Part shown: piece after piece, positions 32,835 through 45,227 of the stretch
How positions within the stretch are numbered: the first letter of the stretch is position 1
Layout: each line of letters opens with the position of its first letter
Assembly (NCBI GenBank): GCA_951213105.1
Contig: OX578144.1
Span: forward strand, 79,037,801 to 79,101,800
DNA length: 64,000 nt
Direction: 5' to 3'
Source: Amaurobius ferox
Taxonomy: Eukaryota > Arthropoda > Arachnida > Araneae > Amaurobiidae
Program-made: the position numbers and the translations under genes
Notes under the pieces: model-generated
The model's input: the letters and a program-made list of their open reading frames with translations, nothing else
Told to the model about the DNA's origin: nothing
Databases searched by the model: none

Positions 32835-33560
32835 CACTTTCCCCACAATACGTGGTAATGTAGGAAAAGTATTGGAACCGCGTCGAAAATCTCGAAAATC
32901 TCTCTTTCGAGTTTTTGGCAAATTTACGCTTTTCAAGAGCTCTAGAATCCCAAAACACTGTTTTTAGCATAACATATGTATGTGTGTGTCTGTGCAATGC
33001 ATGCATCCACTCTAGCTAAAAAACGAATGGATCAAATTTCACAAAATTTGGTAGATGAGTCGCTTGCGGGTTACCCTGGTGCAGATTAGATTTTGATACG
33101 TTAAAAAAAAAAAAATTCTGCCTCTTTTTTTTTTTTTCTTTTGCGAAATGGCCACAAAAATCGTATTTATCCACTCTAGGTGAAAAGCTAATTGACCGAA
33201 TTGTACAAAATTTGGTAGGTAAGTCATTGTAGCTCATCCTGGGGATAATTAGACTTTGGTACGATTTGAAAAAAAAAACCTGTTTTCTTTTCGAAGTGAC
33301 ATGCCTCAAATTTCAAATAGAAGACTACATATGTTCCAATGTATCAATTAAATGCTTGTTTTTTACACAATATTTGACGACGGAAAGTATAAGACTAACC
33401 CCATAACTCTCGAATTTATCGCTTTCGAGCTATTTTAATTTTTTCACATTTTTTGCTGCTTCACCTTTGAAAATGTGTCCAGTCTCCAAATAAAATCGAA
33501 AATTAAATTAAAACTGAAAATTCGGAGAAATTTTTAATAATTATCCAGTTTATTTTGTGC
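32835..33560 (-). mobile_element. Family C element, copy 6 (diverged, 5' end lost)
   Basis: A variant 3' hairpin at 32835-32872 (CACTTTCCCCACAATACGTG, then GTAATGTAGGAAAAGTATTG), a short GTGTGTGTCTGTG tract, ATCCACTCTAGCTAAAAAAC and CGAAATGGCCACAAAAATCG. The minus-strand 5' terminus is not recognisable. Right boundary approximate. Confidence 0.65.
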
Positions 33561-33724
33561 AATTAAACTCTAATGAATCATAAAAGTAAGAAAGTGTGGT
33601 AGTAAATGAAACGCATTGAGCGCATAATTTGGAAAACCACATAGTTCATATCTACCTTTTATCGTGGCCGCAATAACCCACCATTACCTCTTTTGCACGA
33701 GTTCCTTGACATTCTCATTAATTC

Positions 33725-34753
33725 AACAAGAAAGATCAATCATGCTTAAAGCCTTGCTTATGAAACACTTTCCAACTTCAATGCAATTTCATTTAAACAT
33801 GTCTAAAATGCAATACATTCCTCGGTAATATTTTAAAACTTATCACAATACTACATTAATTTATTATATTTGAAAACTTAAACCTTCATCGAAAAAAATG
33901 AACTTCATTCAAATGACGGCATTGAAATATAAATTGCCTGGTTTAAACATCTCTAAAATGTGATACATTCCTCGGTAATAATTTTAGAATTATCATAATA
34001 CTACGATAATTTATTATATTTGAAAACTTCATCGAAAACAACTGAAATTCATTCAAATGACGTCATAGAAAAAATAACACGCCTGGCACTCTCTATAAAA
34101 GCAGCATTTCATTCATAACTTTCTCCCATTCATTTCATTCATCACAATACTATAATCATTTATTTTATTTAAAAATTAAGATCATGGAGCTACAAGTAAT
34201 TAAACTCTATGCTTAAAACTTCATCGAAAAAAATCGTCCTTCTCTCCGTAAAATCAACGAATATTTCATTCATATCAGCTATGCAGACTCTATGAGTTAA
34301 ATAATTTTGTGTTAAAGAAATATAGCAATTCTTATACAACTCATTCTGCATATTTTGCTGTTTACATTTTACATAAGTAAAAAATAGGCTTCGTTGTAGA
34401 AATAATCAAATTTGGATGATCATATATATTTTATGGAACAATTTGAATATTACCTAAAATTTTCGAAGCAATTTGGGAATTTTAAATCCGTTTAAAAAAT
34501 GTTTGAAAAATTAGGTCTCATAGGGCTCAATGTATTTCATTTTTTCAACCCGGGTTCAATCCAAGACTAATTGGGTGATATTATTCATTTATATTCCCAT
34601 AGGTCCTACAGACGTCTCAATAACATACTAAAATTTCATTTTGATTAAGTCATTTTTACGGCAGTTATCGTGCTAACGGACAGACAGACAGACAGACAAA
34701 CAGAATGAACAAAGTCATAAACACTTTTCAACTTTGTTGTAAAGTGTTAAAAA
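33725..34753 (+). mobile_element. Family D element, copy 4
   Basis: 5' end AACAAGAAAGATCAATCATG, then AAACACTTTCCAACTTC. The site that holds B copy 6 in D copy 3 is empty here (ATTAATTTATTATATTTG at 33850-33868). The element ends with a CAGA tract (34679-34702) and the hairpin AACACTTTTCAACTTTGTTG, then TAAAGTGTTAAAAA. Relative to D copy 3 it lacks the segment holding the CACGTG boxes. Confidence 0.85.
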
Positions 34754-34796
34754 CCTACACATTAAAATCCACAATTCTAACTTTTAAAATAAATAT

Positions 34797-35690
34797 TACT
34801 TTCCTTATATAGATAATGTATAAGGAAAGTATTGTAACGGGGTCGAAAATTCGAATTACGAGTTTTCAACGAGAGAGCTACATCCCTGATCACGAATCAA
34901 ACATTTTTGAAGTAATGTCTGTATGTGTGTGTCAATGGGACTGCGGAGACGATAACTGACGAACGAATGGACCGATTCGAACGAAATTTGGTACAAGAAT
35001 CACAATCCGTAAACACTGGAAACCTATTGTTTTTATACGCAATTGAATGCTCAGAACCCCCCTAAATTTTCGAGTGAAATTTTGAAAAAATCGAAACCGC
35101 TAATGAAGTTACGCAAATAGACATTTCTTATGTAATTTTTCATTAGAAAACGATTGACATAAATTTTAGAACGCTAATATGAACCGTTCTCGAGATACTG
35201 CACATTTTTCAAAAAATTATCAAAAAGTTATATAACATAAAAAAAATACTTCCTATTGAGAAACATGTTCACTTTTCATATGTAATACCATGCGAAAAAT
35301 TGGTGACATCATTCTCGTTGATCTAGCTCGTTCCATTCATGAAAAAAGATACTTTGAGTAATACTTTTGTATTTGAACGCCAATAGTCATTTATCTGCTG
35401 TAAGAATAACTTATTTCTCCGTCCATAACGCTTGACGAGATTTTGGCGACGAATTTGGCGGAATGTCGCCAACTTGAAGACATTTTTAATTATTGCCAAA
35501 TTAACAAAAATCTCGCCAAATGGATAAAAATGACAATAAATCAATGAAAACGACGGCTAATTGAAGAAAATCCAATATCTTAGAAAGAATATAAGTATCT
35601 ACTATAAGAATAACATTTTTTTTAACTGTAAAAGTAGTAAATTCATTGCATTATATAAGGAAAGTCATGTGTTGCCCACATCAGATTTTT
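34797..35690 (-). mobile_element. Family B element, copy 7
   Basis: 3' hairpin at 34797-34832, short GT tract (34920-34931), GTTCTCGAGATACTGCACA, TTGGCGA module at 35430-35520, and 5' end TCTGATGTGGGCAACACATG on the minus strand (35661-35683). Confidence 0.85.
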
Positions 35691-36435
35691 TTTATTCACG
35701 CATCTTATTGTTATGATTAAAATTACATTAATTTTAATAAACGTTTAAGAAGGAGAAAAGCTTGGAATATTATTCCAACATCAACAATTTACCTAATATA
35801 TACGCAGACTGGCACATACCTCTGTTTGTCGGTTCTGTTACTCAGCATGACTGGAATTTTTACCGCTTCTTTTTCTGACATTTCGAGTCAGTTTTGTCAT
35901 TTTCTGAAACATTTTAATATTTAAAATAACGACACACTACACTGCTTGCAAACACGACTCTCTGAACTTTTGCATTATCTTTCTGTTTAATCAAGACTCT
36001 CTCTCATCGCTTTTGGATAATCATTCTGCTTATGAATCACACTGCTTCAATTCTCATTCCAATATTTTCAGGATCGCTCTCCTCGCTTCTTGAAATAAAA
36101 ATTTACCATGATATTCGTTGACTTTATCTCTTTGTTGCCACATCATTTTGCCTGAGGTCCAAATACGCCCTCCTTACTCTCATTGGAGGTACCTCAGTGC
36201 GATGTCACATCGTCGCATCATTGACTCTTTGAGTCTCCAAAGAAGCTTGGTTTAAGTCTTGGACATAGGAGAGCTTTGCCTCAACCACATCTGCAATTTA
36301 TGTGACGTGAATTTATTGGGGTCATGACCTTCCGGGCAAGACTGTCATAAAACGGTACCTAAAAGTCTGCACTTTGTTTCTATGTAAACATCAAAGTCCA
36401 TAATTGCCTCCTAGTATCACAGAAAGAGAAAATGA
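35691..36435. other. Unassigned stretch
   Basis: Non-repeat DNA with CTCTCTCATCGCTTTTGG-type pyrimidine-rich words. If the solo end at 36436-36478 belongs to an element, its body would lie here, but no 3' hairpin was found. Confidence 0.35.
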
Positions 36436-36478
36436 ATGTGAGTCTGTAGGGAAGTCATATGCTGTCCACATCATATTT
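36436..36478 (-). mobile_element. Solo B/C-type 5' end
   Basis: GTCTGTAGGGAAGTCATATG followed by CTGTCCACATCATATTT is, on the minus strand, the C-type 5' terminus with slight changes. The body to its left is not B, C or D. Confidence 0.55.
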
Positions 36479-37869
36479 TTATTCTCATTATACTTTCTCT
36501 ACGTTTGAACAACAATTCGTATAAAAAGGCATTTCATTAATAGTGGAATTTTATTTTAATAGTTTCCTGACAAATCAAATCGCTAATTCATATAAAACTT
36601 GTTTTGAAATTATTATTATTATTTTTAGTATCAGCAAAAACAGTTAATTAAAAATATCAATCGGTTTCAGAGTCAGGAAATAGCCTCCAGGATAAAAAAA
36701 AAAAAATAGGGCAATCACACCAGACATTTACAATCCTTTTCTTGCCTTTGCTAGTGTGGTGGCTTTGAAATTTTATCCTGTAGAAAGAAGCTGCTTTTTA
36801 CCTCCGAAACAGATTAATAGTTTGAATCAACTGTTTATTCTGCTACTGACTTAAGAATTTTAATTTTACATTCACTCATATTTAAATACCTTTTAAATTT
36901 ATCTTCATTAGTCATATTGGATTCTTTTTATGTAGCATTTCTGATAATTATTGGCTTATTATCTTTCACAAATAACAGTTACGGCACCTTTTTAAGCCTT
37001 TTCAAATAGAGAGGATTGGCGTCGCCATATTGAATGAATGTGAGAAAGAAATGTGACAAACAAGAAAAAATCCCGCTTATCTAACTCGGTTAATTATAAA
37101 TTAATTTTGCGAAAACCGCAATATATCTTGCCTTATCCTTTGCAGCATCCATCACACGCTATCGAATGCGAATGTCAGCGACATTCTGAAAAATTAAACA
37201 ACTCCATTGAGAACAATTACTTTCTCATCAATCAAATGGCAAGATTCTCGAACCGGATGTCAAGGCCGTTCCAAGCATGCGCGTGACACAAAATTTTAGT
37301 CCAAGAGAAAAGTAAAATGACTTGGCCGTTGCTCTTTCTTATATAGCTGTTTTTCCACTTAATCTATTAGTTTAAGTCTTTTGTGTAGAACAAAGCTTTC
37401 TTACTATTCGACTTTGCTGTCCTTTTATTTCTTAGTATAAATACGTTGCACTGTAAAAAAGAAAACTGTTAGTTCTTTCATAGATGAATCATGATTTGAG
37501 ATTAGATCGTATGTACAATTATATGAAGTATGGGTCTCCACTTGATTTTCTCATTCAGTCATATTCCATATTATTTAGGTCTACTTGCATAATAATCAGT
37601 AACAAAAATATATATCTTTGCTCATATTTTGTACCCATAATATTCTTTTAAATAATTCCTACAAAGTTCTTAAAAAATTTCGTTTTTCAAATTGGCAACA
37701 GCTTACTGATGTCGATGGATGCATTTGGCTGATCTGTGTTAAGATCAAATGTTTTGTGTTACAATTAATTCATAGTTCACAATATCGATCTCCAACATGC
37801 ACGATATGCTATCGTCATGGGCGTATTTAGGGGAGGGGGTCAAGGGGGTGCCAATGCACCCCCTTCCCA
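36479..37869. other. Unassigned stretch
   Basis: Mostly AT-rich. A 77-codon ORF (37053-37286) has no recognised motif. GGGCGTATTTAGGGGAGGGG at 37818 resembles a G-rich phrase often met at transposon ends in invertebrates. No supported gene. Confidence 0.4.
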
Positions 37870-38245
37870 GCAAATGCAAGACATGATCGATTACTGCTAG
37901 TTTGGGATCTGTAGTTAGACGTCAGAGAGTATCTGCACTTATGAGGCATTCTCCAGGGACTTGTACTATGTGTATTCGGGCGTTATCATGTTGGAAAAAA
38001 GCTCACAGGAAACGCAACACAAACCACACAACGGTCTAAAAGGAGGTCTTGATTACACAGTTCAGCTGTCAAAGTACCACGTAGCAACACTAGGGAAGAC
38101 TGGACCAGACCGCACTCCAGGCGTAATGCCCGTGCTCCGCTTGACAGCTGAAGCCGCAATAAAGCGTGGGCCTTATTTACTACATACACAAATAAGGTAG
38201 TCATCCACCCCCAGGCATAAATTGTGTTCATCGCCAAACGATGTG
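37870..38245 (-). pseudogene. Tc1-like transposase fragment IV
   Basis: Minus-strand translations in several frames line up with the catalytic core of Tc1-type transposases: FGDEHNLCLGVDDYLI (first Asp region, near 38240), then SLVLLRGTLTAELCNQD (about 38100-38050), and FFQHDNARIHIVQVPGECL with the second Asp (about 37997-37940). At least two frameshifts and in-frame stops break it, and the third catalytic region is not visible. It is more decayed than copies I to III. Host genes are unlikely, since the fragment ends abruptly on both sides. Confidence 0.6.
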
Positions 38246-38514
38246 ATTTTATCTGAAAATTACCGTTAAGGATTAATCCTTGCAAATTTCAAGAAACTGA
38301 TTATTTTAAACTTCACTTTTAAACTTCTTTCTGCTTCTTAACATTTTGTGTACGTATAAATATTTAACCGTAATGTACTAAAAGTCACTGGAATTTAATA
38401 TTTTATTCAAATGCTTTTGGCTTTTAAATGCACACGAGATGCATTTAACACCGCAATAACACATCTAAATAATACCTAGGCGAAAATTCTGTGCACTTGT
38501 ACAAATAAAAAAAA
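38246..38514. other. Unassigned stretch
   Basis: AT-rich spacer with no gene signal. Confidence 0.4.
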
Positions 38515-39283
38515 TCTGATGTGGGCAACACATGACTTTCCTTATAATGTAATGAATTTATTACTTTTACAGTAAAAAAATAGGTTTTTCTTATAGTAAA
38601 TACTAATATTCTTTCCAAGATATTGAATTTTCGACAATGAGTCGTCATTTTCATTGATTTAGCGTCATTTTTATCCATTTGACGAGATTTTCATTAATTT
38701 GGCAACATTTTAAAACGTCGCCAAGTTGGCGACATTCCGCTAAATTCGTCGCAAAATCTCACCAAGCTTTATGGACGGAGTAATAAGTTATTCTTACAAA
38801 AGATAAATGACTATTGGCGTTCAAATACAAAAGTATTACTCAAAGTATATTTTTTCATAAATGAAACGAGCTAGATCCACGAGAATGATGTCACCCAATT
38901 GAATTTATCGTATGATATTTCATATGAAAAGTAAAAATGTTTCTTAACAGATAATTTTTTTTTTAATTTATGGGACTTTTTGATAAATTTATTTGAAAAA
39001 TGTACAATATCTCGAGAACGGTTCACGCTAGCGTTCTAAAATTTATGCCAATCGTTTTCTAATGAAAAATGACATAAGAAATGTCTATTTGCGTAATATT
39101 ATAAGTGGTTTTGATTTTTTGACGATTTTTTCAAAATTTCATTCGAAAATTTAGGGGAGTTCAGAGCATTCGATTGCGTATAAAAACAATAGGCTTCCAG
39201 TGTTTATGGATTGTGATTTTTGTACCAAATTTGGTTCGAATTGGTCCATTCATTCGTCAGTTATCGTCTCCACAGACTTACTG

Positions 39284-39316
<33 letters not shown>

Positions 39317-39442
39317 TCACTTCAAAAATGTTTGATTCGTGATCAGGGATGCTTGAAACGTGCTCTCCCGTCGAAAACTCGATTTCGAATTTTCGACCCC
39401 GTCACAATACTTTCCTTATACATTATGTATATAAGGAAAGTA
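38515..39442 (+). mobile_element. Family B element, copy 8
   Basis: 5' end TCTGATGTGGGCAACACATG, ATATCTCGAGAACGGTTCAC (39007), CA tract 39285-39313, 3' hairpin 39407-39441. Complete. It ends 35 bp before repeat F copy 2. Confidence 0.88.
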
Positions 39443-39477
39443 AAAATAGTGAATATATGTGTTGCCTATTACAGATT

Positions 39478-39798
39478 GATGTGAAACAGCGCTCCCTTCG
39501 CTTATTTCGAATGGGAAAAGTTTGATGTGTGTTACGTGTTACGATAGTACAAGGCACCTAGGGGAAAAGTTTTGATATCTTTTGGGTTTGAAATTTTTTG
39601 ATGCATATTTTTTTTTTAAATAATTTTTTTTATATTTTTTAAAAAATAGAATGCAGTTTATTACTTTCCTTATATACATAATGTATAAGGAAAGTATTGT
39701 GACGGGGTCGAAAATTCGAAATCGAGTTTTCGACGGGAGAGCACGTTTCAAGCATCCCTGATCACGAATCAAATATTTTTGAAGTGATGTCTGTGTGT

Positions 39799-39863
<65 letters not shown>

Positions 39864-41267
39864 AGTGAGTCTGTGGAGACGATAACTGACGAACGAATGG
39901 ACCGATTCGAATCAAATTTGGTACAAAAATCACAATCCGTAAACACTGGAAGCCTATTGTTTTTATTCGCAATCGAATGTTCAGAACCCCGCTAAATTTT
40001 CGAATGAAATTTTGAAAAAATCGTTAAAAAATCAAAACCACTAATAAAGTTACGCAAATAGACATTTCTTATGTAATTTTTTATTAGAAAACGATTGACA
40101 TAAATTTTAGAACGCTAACATGAACCGTTCTCGAGATATTGTACATTTTTCAAAAAAATTACCAAAAGGTCATATAAAATATAAAAAAAATATTTCCTAT
40201 TGAGAAACATGTTCACTTTTCATATGTAATACCATGCGATAAATTGAGTGACATCATTCTCGTGGATCTAGCTCGTTCCATTCATGAAAAAAGATACTTT
40301 GAATAATACTTTTGTATTTGAACGCCAATAGTCATTTATCTGCTGTAAGAATAACTTATTTCTTAGTGCATAATGCTTGGCGAGATTTTGGCGACGAATT
40401 TGGCGGAATGTCGCCAACTTGGCGACTTTTTTGAAATTTTGCCAAATTAACGAAAATCTCGCCAAATGGATAAATATGACGCTAAATCAATGAAAATGAC
40501 GACTAATTGTTGAAAATTCAATATCTTGGAAAGAATATTAGTATCTACTATAAGAAAAAATCTATTTTTTTACTGTAAAAGTATAAAATTCTTTTCATAA
40601 TATAAGGAAAGTCATGTGTTGCCCACATCAGATTTTTTAATACGAATCGAGCCACAACCGACGAAGTTATCGGCGATGAAACATTTGGATGTAACGTTAG
40701 CAGTCATTCCACCGTGAGGGAAGTGCTCTCGGCGCAAGCTAAAGCGCATACTGATGTATAGCGCATATGTTGATGCACAGATATCGCATATCTAAAATCT
40801 AAATTTTTTACAATTTCCTATCAGTATTATTATATAATTCATTTTAAAGGGTATATTTAAACAGAAAAATTATACATAGGGTTTTGTATAAAGTTCGGCA
40901 AATACTTTTACTCGTATCATGTCACAACCCAAGTGAACGATGGTGGAGCTTATATACTATACCTTCTGAGGAATATTCTGGTAAAAGCACGTAACTTGTG
41001 CAGTTCCTTGCCAATCTGCAAAAACTGAGGTTTCTGGAACTCGCTAAAAGTTACCACGTAAACGATAGTTTGCCAAATTTATGATCATGGTCACCGAATG
41101 TGTCACCAAACTCAAGCGATCCAAACTTTCAAATTAAAATAATGGTTTTCTGTAAAATATTTGTAGCAATATGATGTCACTTCCGCAACATACTTCCATT
41201 TCATCTAAGTGACATTTCCTTCTGGGATTTATTTACTCGACTTTGCGGCCTAAGATGTTTCACATCA
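39478..41267 (+). mobile_element. Repeat F, copy 2, split by B copy 9
   Basis: It begins TGATGTGAAACA (39478-39489) and ends TGTTTCACATCA (41256-41267), a perfect 12-bp inverted terminal pair. Without the B insertion (39662-40636) it is about 815 bp. It shares with copy 1 GTTATCGGCGATGAAAC, the GCCAAA words and ATGATGTCACTTCCGCAAC. CCTATT occurs on both outer sides, a few bases away, as a possible target duplication. No transposase is present. A small non-autonomous DNA transposon is a fair guess. Confidence 0.6.
39662..40636 (-). mobile_element. Family B element, copy 9, nested in F
   Basis: 3' hairpin at 39662-39697, long GT tract (39789-39862), GTTCTCGAGATATTGTACA (40127), TTGGCGA module (40377-40465), 5' end TCTGATGTGGGCAACACATG on minus (40613-40633). 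It interrupts F between GCAGTTTAT and AATACGAAT, in an A/T-rich site as for copy 6. Confidence 0.88.
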
Positions 41268-41309
41268 AAATCCTATTTGTTTGGTAAATCCTCCCCATCA
41301 CCTACTTTT

Positions 41310-42266
41310 TACTTTCCTTATATACATAATGTATAAGGAAAGTATTGTGACGGGGTCGAAAATTCGAATTCGAGTTTTCGACGGGAGAGCACGTTTCAAG
41401 CATCCCTGATCACGAATCAAACATTTTTGAAGTGATGTCTGTGTGTGTGTGTGTGTGTGTGTGAAAGTATGTGTGTGTGAAAGTATGTGTGTGTGTGTGT
41501 GTGTGTCAGTGAATCTGTGGAGACGATAACTGACGAACGAATGGACCAATTCGAACCAAATTTGGTACAAAAATCACAATCCGTAAACACTGGAAGCCTA
41601 TTGTTTTTATACGCAATCGAATGTTCGGAACACCCCTAAATTTTCAAATGAAATTTTGAAAAAATCGTCAAAAAATCAAAACCACTAATAAAGTTACGCA
41701 AATAGACATTTCTTATGTAATTTTTCATTAGAAAACGATTGACATAAATTTTAGAACGCTAACATGAACCGTTCTCGAGATATTGTACATTTTTTAAATA
41801 AATTATCAAAAAGTCATATAAAATAAAAAATATATATTTCCTATTGAGAAACATGATTACTTTTCATATGTAATACCATGCGATAAATTGAGTGACATCA
41901 TTCTCATGGATCTAGCTCGTTCCATTCATGAAAAAAGATACTTTGAATAATACTTTTGTATTTGAACGCCAATAGGCATTTATCTGCTGTAATAATAACT
42001 TATTTCTTAGTGCATACCGCTTGGCGAGAATTTGGCAGAATGTCGCCAACTTGGCGACTTTTTGAAATGTTGCCAAATTAACGAAAATCTCGCCAAATGG
42101 ATAAAAACGACGCTAAATCAATGAAAATGACGACTAATTGTCGAAAATTCAATATCTTGGAAAGAATATTAGTATCTACTATAAGAAAAACCTATTTTTT
42201 ACTGTAAAAGTAGTAAATTCATTACATTATATAAGGAAAGTCATGTGGTGCCCACATCAGATTTTT
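41310..42266 (-). mobile_element. Family B element, copy 10
   Basis: 3' hairpin at 41311-41345, GT tracts interrupted by GAAAGTAT (41440-41508), GTTCTCGAGATATTGTACA (41770), TTGGCGA module (42020-42100), 5' end TCTGATGTGGGCACCACATG on minus (42241-42261). A 75-bp minisatellite begins 25 bp beyond its 5' end. Confidence 0.88.
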
Positions 42267-42290
42267 TATGTTGTTGATGTTTATTTTTTC

Positions 42291-42650
42291 AGAATTATGC
42301 AAGGAAAGTTACACAATTCCTGCGATTCTCCTATTACATGAAACATTTTTTATTAACATTTTTCGAGAATTATACAAGGAAAATTACATAATTCCTGTGA
42401 TTCTCCTATTACATAAAACATTTTTTATGAACATTTTTCGAGAATCATGCAAGGAAAATTACATAATTCCTGTGTTTCTCTTATTACATAAAACATTTTT
42501 TATTAACATTTTTCGAGAATTATGCAAGGAAAATTACATAATTCCTGTGATTCTCCTATTACATAAAACATTTTTTATTAACATTTTTCGAGAATTATGC
42601 AAGGAAAATTACATAATTCCTGTGATTCTCCTATTACATAAACCTTTATT
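42291..42650 (+). repeat. 75-bp minisatellite, five units, open in one frame
   Basis: AGAATTATGCAAGGAAA-type anchors lie at 42291, 42366, 42441, 42516 and 42591, exactly 75 bp apart. As 75 is a multiple of three and the units lack stops in one frame, an ORF of 131 codons (42268-42663) reads a 25-residue repeat of the form FINIFRELCKENYIIPVILL plus LHKTF. Units 2 to 5 are about 95 percent alike; the first differs more. The reading frame is probably a by-product of the period. No signal peptide or known family is seen. Confidence 0.9.
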
Positions 42651-43189
42651 CACTGCAATGTAATCGTAGTTGTAAATAAACTGCAGTTCCACGTTAATTC
42701 ATAAAGCTGGCAGACAGTCAAGCAATAAAGGGCCAGTCACCTTCTGCCGAAACCTTTGGGTTTTCCGGCTCGTTAAATTATTTTTTCGTAAACTGAGATT
42801 GAAAGTGCCTTATGATTTCCGGGTTTAGTAGCAGATTTCAATTAATATGCCACACCAGATACGTAAACGTGATGCTTAGTTTCAAGTTTAAATGATATTT
42901 TGACAATTCTAGACATGGATAATTTAACTTCTAACGACACGAGGTATTTAACAACATGTGGATTAAGCTGTCGCTATTGCAAGTTGGACACAGTCGGATC
43001 ACATGCAGAGAGGGGCCCCACACCAAAAGGGTCCCAAAAATTCAAATACATTTCTATTATGAAAAGGCTGATGAAAATTATGAAGATTCCCAAAAAGTGT
43101 AGAAAATAGATTGTTTCAAACAAGAACTGGCCAAAACCAAATCATATTTAGAAGAACAATTTGATCTGATTAAAAAAATCATTTAAATC
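42651..43189. other. Unassigned stretch before the hAT fragment
   Basis: Unique DNA. 42900-43110 has an ORF of 69 codons and may include decayed 5' parts of the hAT element, but I could not match it. Confidence 0.35.
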
Positions 43190-43690
43190 ATTTTGGCTTT
43201 TTGGGGGTAATTTACAGAAGATTGACAAAGAAACTTTGGAGAACCATGCTGCTAATTTAGAAATGTTATTGTCTGATATCGAAATTGTTGAAGAAATTCG
43301 AATGATCAGCACCAATACATTAGCTGATTTCGAAGATAAAATACTAGTTTGGAAAATGGAAGCATTAAAAACAGCTCTACCACTTTCATTTTATGGAGAA
43401 TAAAAAACAATGCTCCAGTTTTTGAACCAAAATGAACGCTTTGCAGCTATTCCGAATTTGTATATTGCTTGTTCTTTGCATATACATATTTGACAATCTC
43501 TGTCGCGACAGCTTTAGGAGAAAAAAGTTTCTCAAAATTTAATTAATAAAAACATATTTAATGGCAACCAAGCTACAGTAACGATTGAACAGTCAATAGA
43601 ATGCGAAGAAACAAGAATATTAAATTTTCTTGCTAATTTTACTTCATATATAAAAAAAAAGAAAAATCCTCCATTCAATAATTTTATTTT
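43190..43690 (+). pseudogene. hAT-type transposase, C-terminal part, broken
   Basis: Several plus-strand frames together resemble the C-terminal dimerisation region of hAT transposases of the ZMYM/DUF4371 kind. The order is FGGNLQKIDKETLENHAANL (43196), then LQFLNQNERFAAIPNLYIAC (from 43411), then LTISVATALGEKSFSK (from about 43491, in a shifted frame), the family hallmark of which is a V-x-A-x-x-ERSFSKLK-like block. NKNIFNGNQATVTIEQSIEC and NFLANFTSYIKKKK follow. In-frame stops at about 43401 and 43490 and at least two frameshifts inactivate it. The catalytic N-terminal half is absent or unrecognisable. Confidence 0.7.
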
Positions 43691-44589
43691 CAGATATATT
43701 ATAAACACCCGTTATTATGTAATGTGTAATATGTTTTCAATTTAAATTATTTCTATAAATAAAAATAATATGAAATAATGATAATATGTGTAGCGTTTGC
43801 TGATGCGAGAAATAATGAGAGAGAGATTTTTATTTCATATATTACGAGACAATTACATCAGTATTACGCGAGACCTAGAATCTCCAGTCAGTGCGCAAGA
43901 TGTATTTGGTCAAACACAGAACTCTGAAGTAACTTGGAAAGAGGAGATTATATGCAAAGCTACGAGGGGGAGGCTCACCTTAATGAAACTTACTTTCTAA
44001 CTTTTGTCTCATAATATTTTTCACTCCTTTTTCTTCGTGATAATATAAATGAATTGTTTTGTACTCCAATACCTAACGTGTTATGCGTAATTATATGACT
44101 GATAGAATGAAAATGCGTTAATGGGTTAAGAAAGTTTTAGTTAATCGAAAACATCTCAATGGGTCCCCAGTAAATTTTTCTCCTATTAATCAATAGAAAG
44201 TTGCAGATCAAAATAAGTCAACTTTAAGGTAAAATTGCTTTTGAAAAGCGAAAATAAATTAAAGGACCCTCCCTAACTCCCTATAAATGTTTTATAGTAA
44301 AAAATGTTACATTGGGAGCATAAAATGGGTCTCAGGACTTCTGCTGGTCCTCAGCATTTGTCTACTTTGTTTATAGTCAAAAACGGCCCTGCCTAAGCTT
44401 GTGGTAATGATAACAGCCCAGGGCATATATCACACTAAATATATCACTAAAAAACATTTTAGCAGTTATAAGAATAATGGACATGACCTTCTTTTACAAA
44501 ACACCAGTCAACCGAAAGTTGAATGTTATGGTATTATTTATGCAGGTAGTCAAAATAGGTTGGGGAGGGGGGGGGGGGGACGTTTACAT
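43691..44589. other. Unassigned stretch
   Basis: AT-rich, short ORFs only. A G run sits at 44567-44579, at the start of the next tandem array. Confidence 0.4.
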
Positions 44590-45030
44590 TTTCAAGAAAA
44601 TACTATCATAATATTGGCATTGATGTGTGGACCCTAAAATACTGAGATCCAGCTCCTTTTTTATGAAGAAGTCTAAATATGCTGGGGGTCCTTTTGTTTC
44701 ATTTTGAAGAAAATGCTCTCATAATATTAGCATTGATGAGTGGGCCCTACAATATTGAAGTCCAGCCCATTTTTTATGAACGCAAAAACCAGCTCCTTTT
44801 TTTATGAACGCAAGAACTCCAAATATGTTAGGGGTCTCTTTATTTACATTTTAAAGAAAATGCTATCATAATATTAGCATTGATGGATGGAACCTAAAAT
44901 ACTAGAGTTCAGATCCTTTATTTTATGAACACAAGGAGTCGAAATATGTTGGAGGTCCTTTTGGTTCCATTTTGAAGAAAACACTATCATAATACTAGTA
45001 TTGATAGGTGGACCCTTAAATACTGTAGTC
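44590..45030 (+). repeat. About 119-bp tandem repeat, four units
   Basis: TATCATAATATTAGCATTGATG-like anchors lie near 44602, 44721, 44864 and 44983, spaced 119, 143 and 119 bp. The larger gap contains a 24-bp inner duplication (CCAGC(C/T)C(A/C)TTTTTTATGAACGC). Each unit has GGTCCTTTTGTTTCATTTTG and TGGACCCTAAAATACT. Decayed relatives continue at about 45255-45335, 45895-45985 and 46965-47056, so the original array spanned some 2.4 kb before other insertions. Confidence 0.75.
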
Positions 45031-45183
45031 CAGCTGTATACTAAGGTCCAGCAGTTCGTGAAATTTGACATAGGCCCACCCAATGGATGGAGATGAACAC
45101 CTTTTTAAAGAGTGTAAAAATTTCAGCAGTGAGGCGATCTCTAAAAGTGATAGTGGCCCGGGCTCTCTTTAAGCAGAAAGAAG

Positions 45184-45227
45184 GAGTGTTATAGTATTGG
45201 CATCCAGGGCCCAATACCATAACACTC
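45184..45227. repeat. Hairpin-forming inverted repeat
   Basis: GAGTGTTATAGTATTGG and CCAATACCATAACACTC form 17-bp arms with one mismatch around a 10-base loop. It lies in the decayed tandem region. The role is unknown. Confidence 0.8.

Noticed and set aside
42268..42663. CRISPR-like array
   Set aside because: The 75-bp units are directly adjacent with no unique spacers, and the genome is eukaryotic. It is a minisatellite.
43797..44000. 67-codon ORF downstream of the hAT fragment as a remaining domain
   Set aside because: The peptide shows no hAT or zinc-finger motif.
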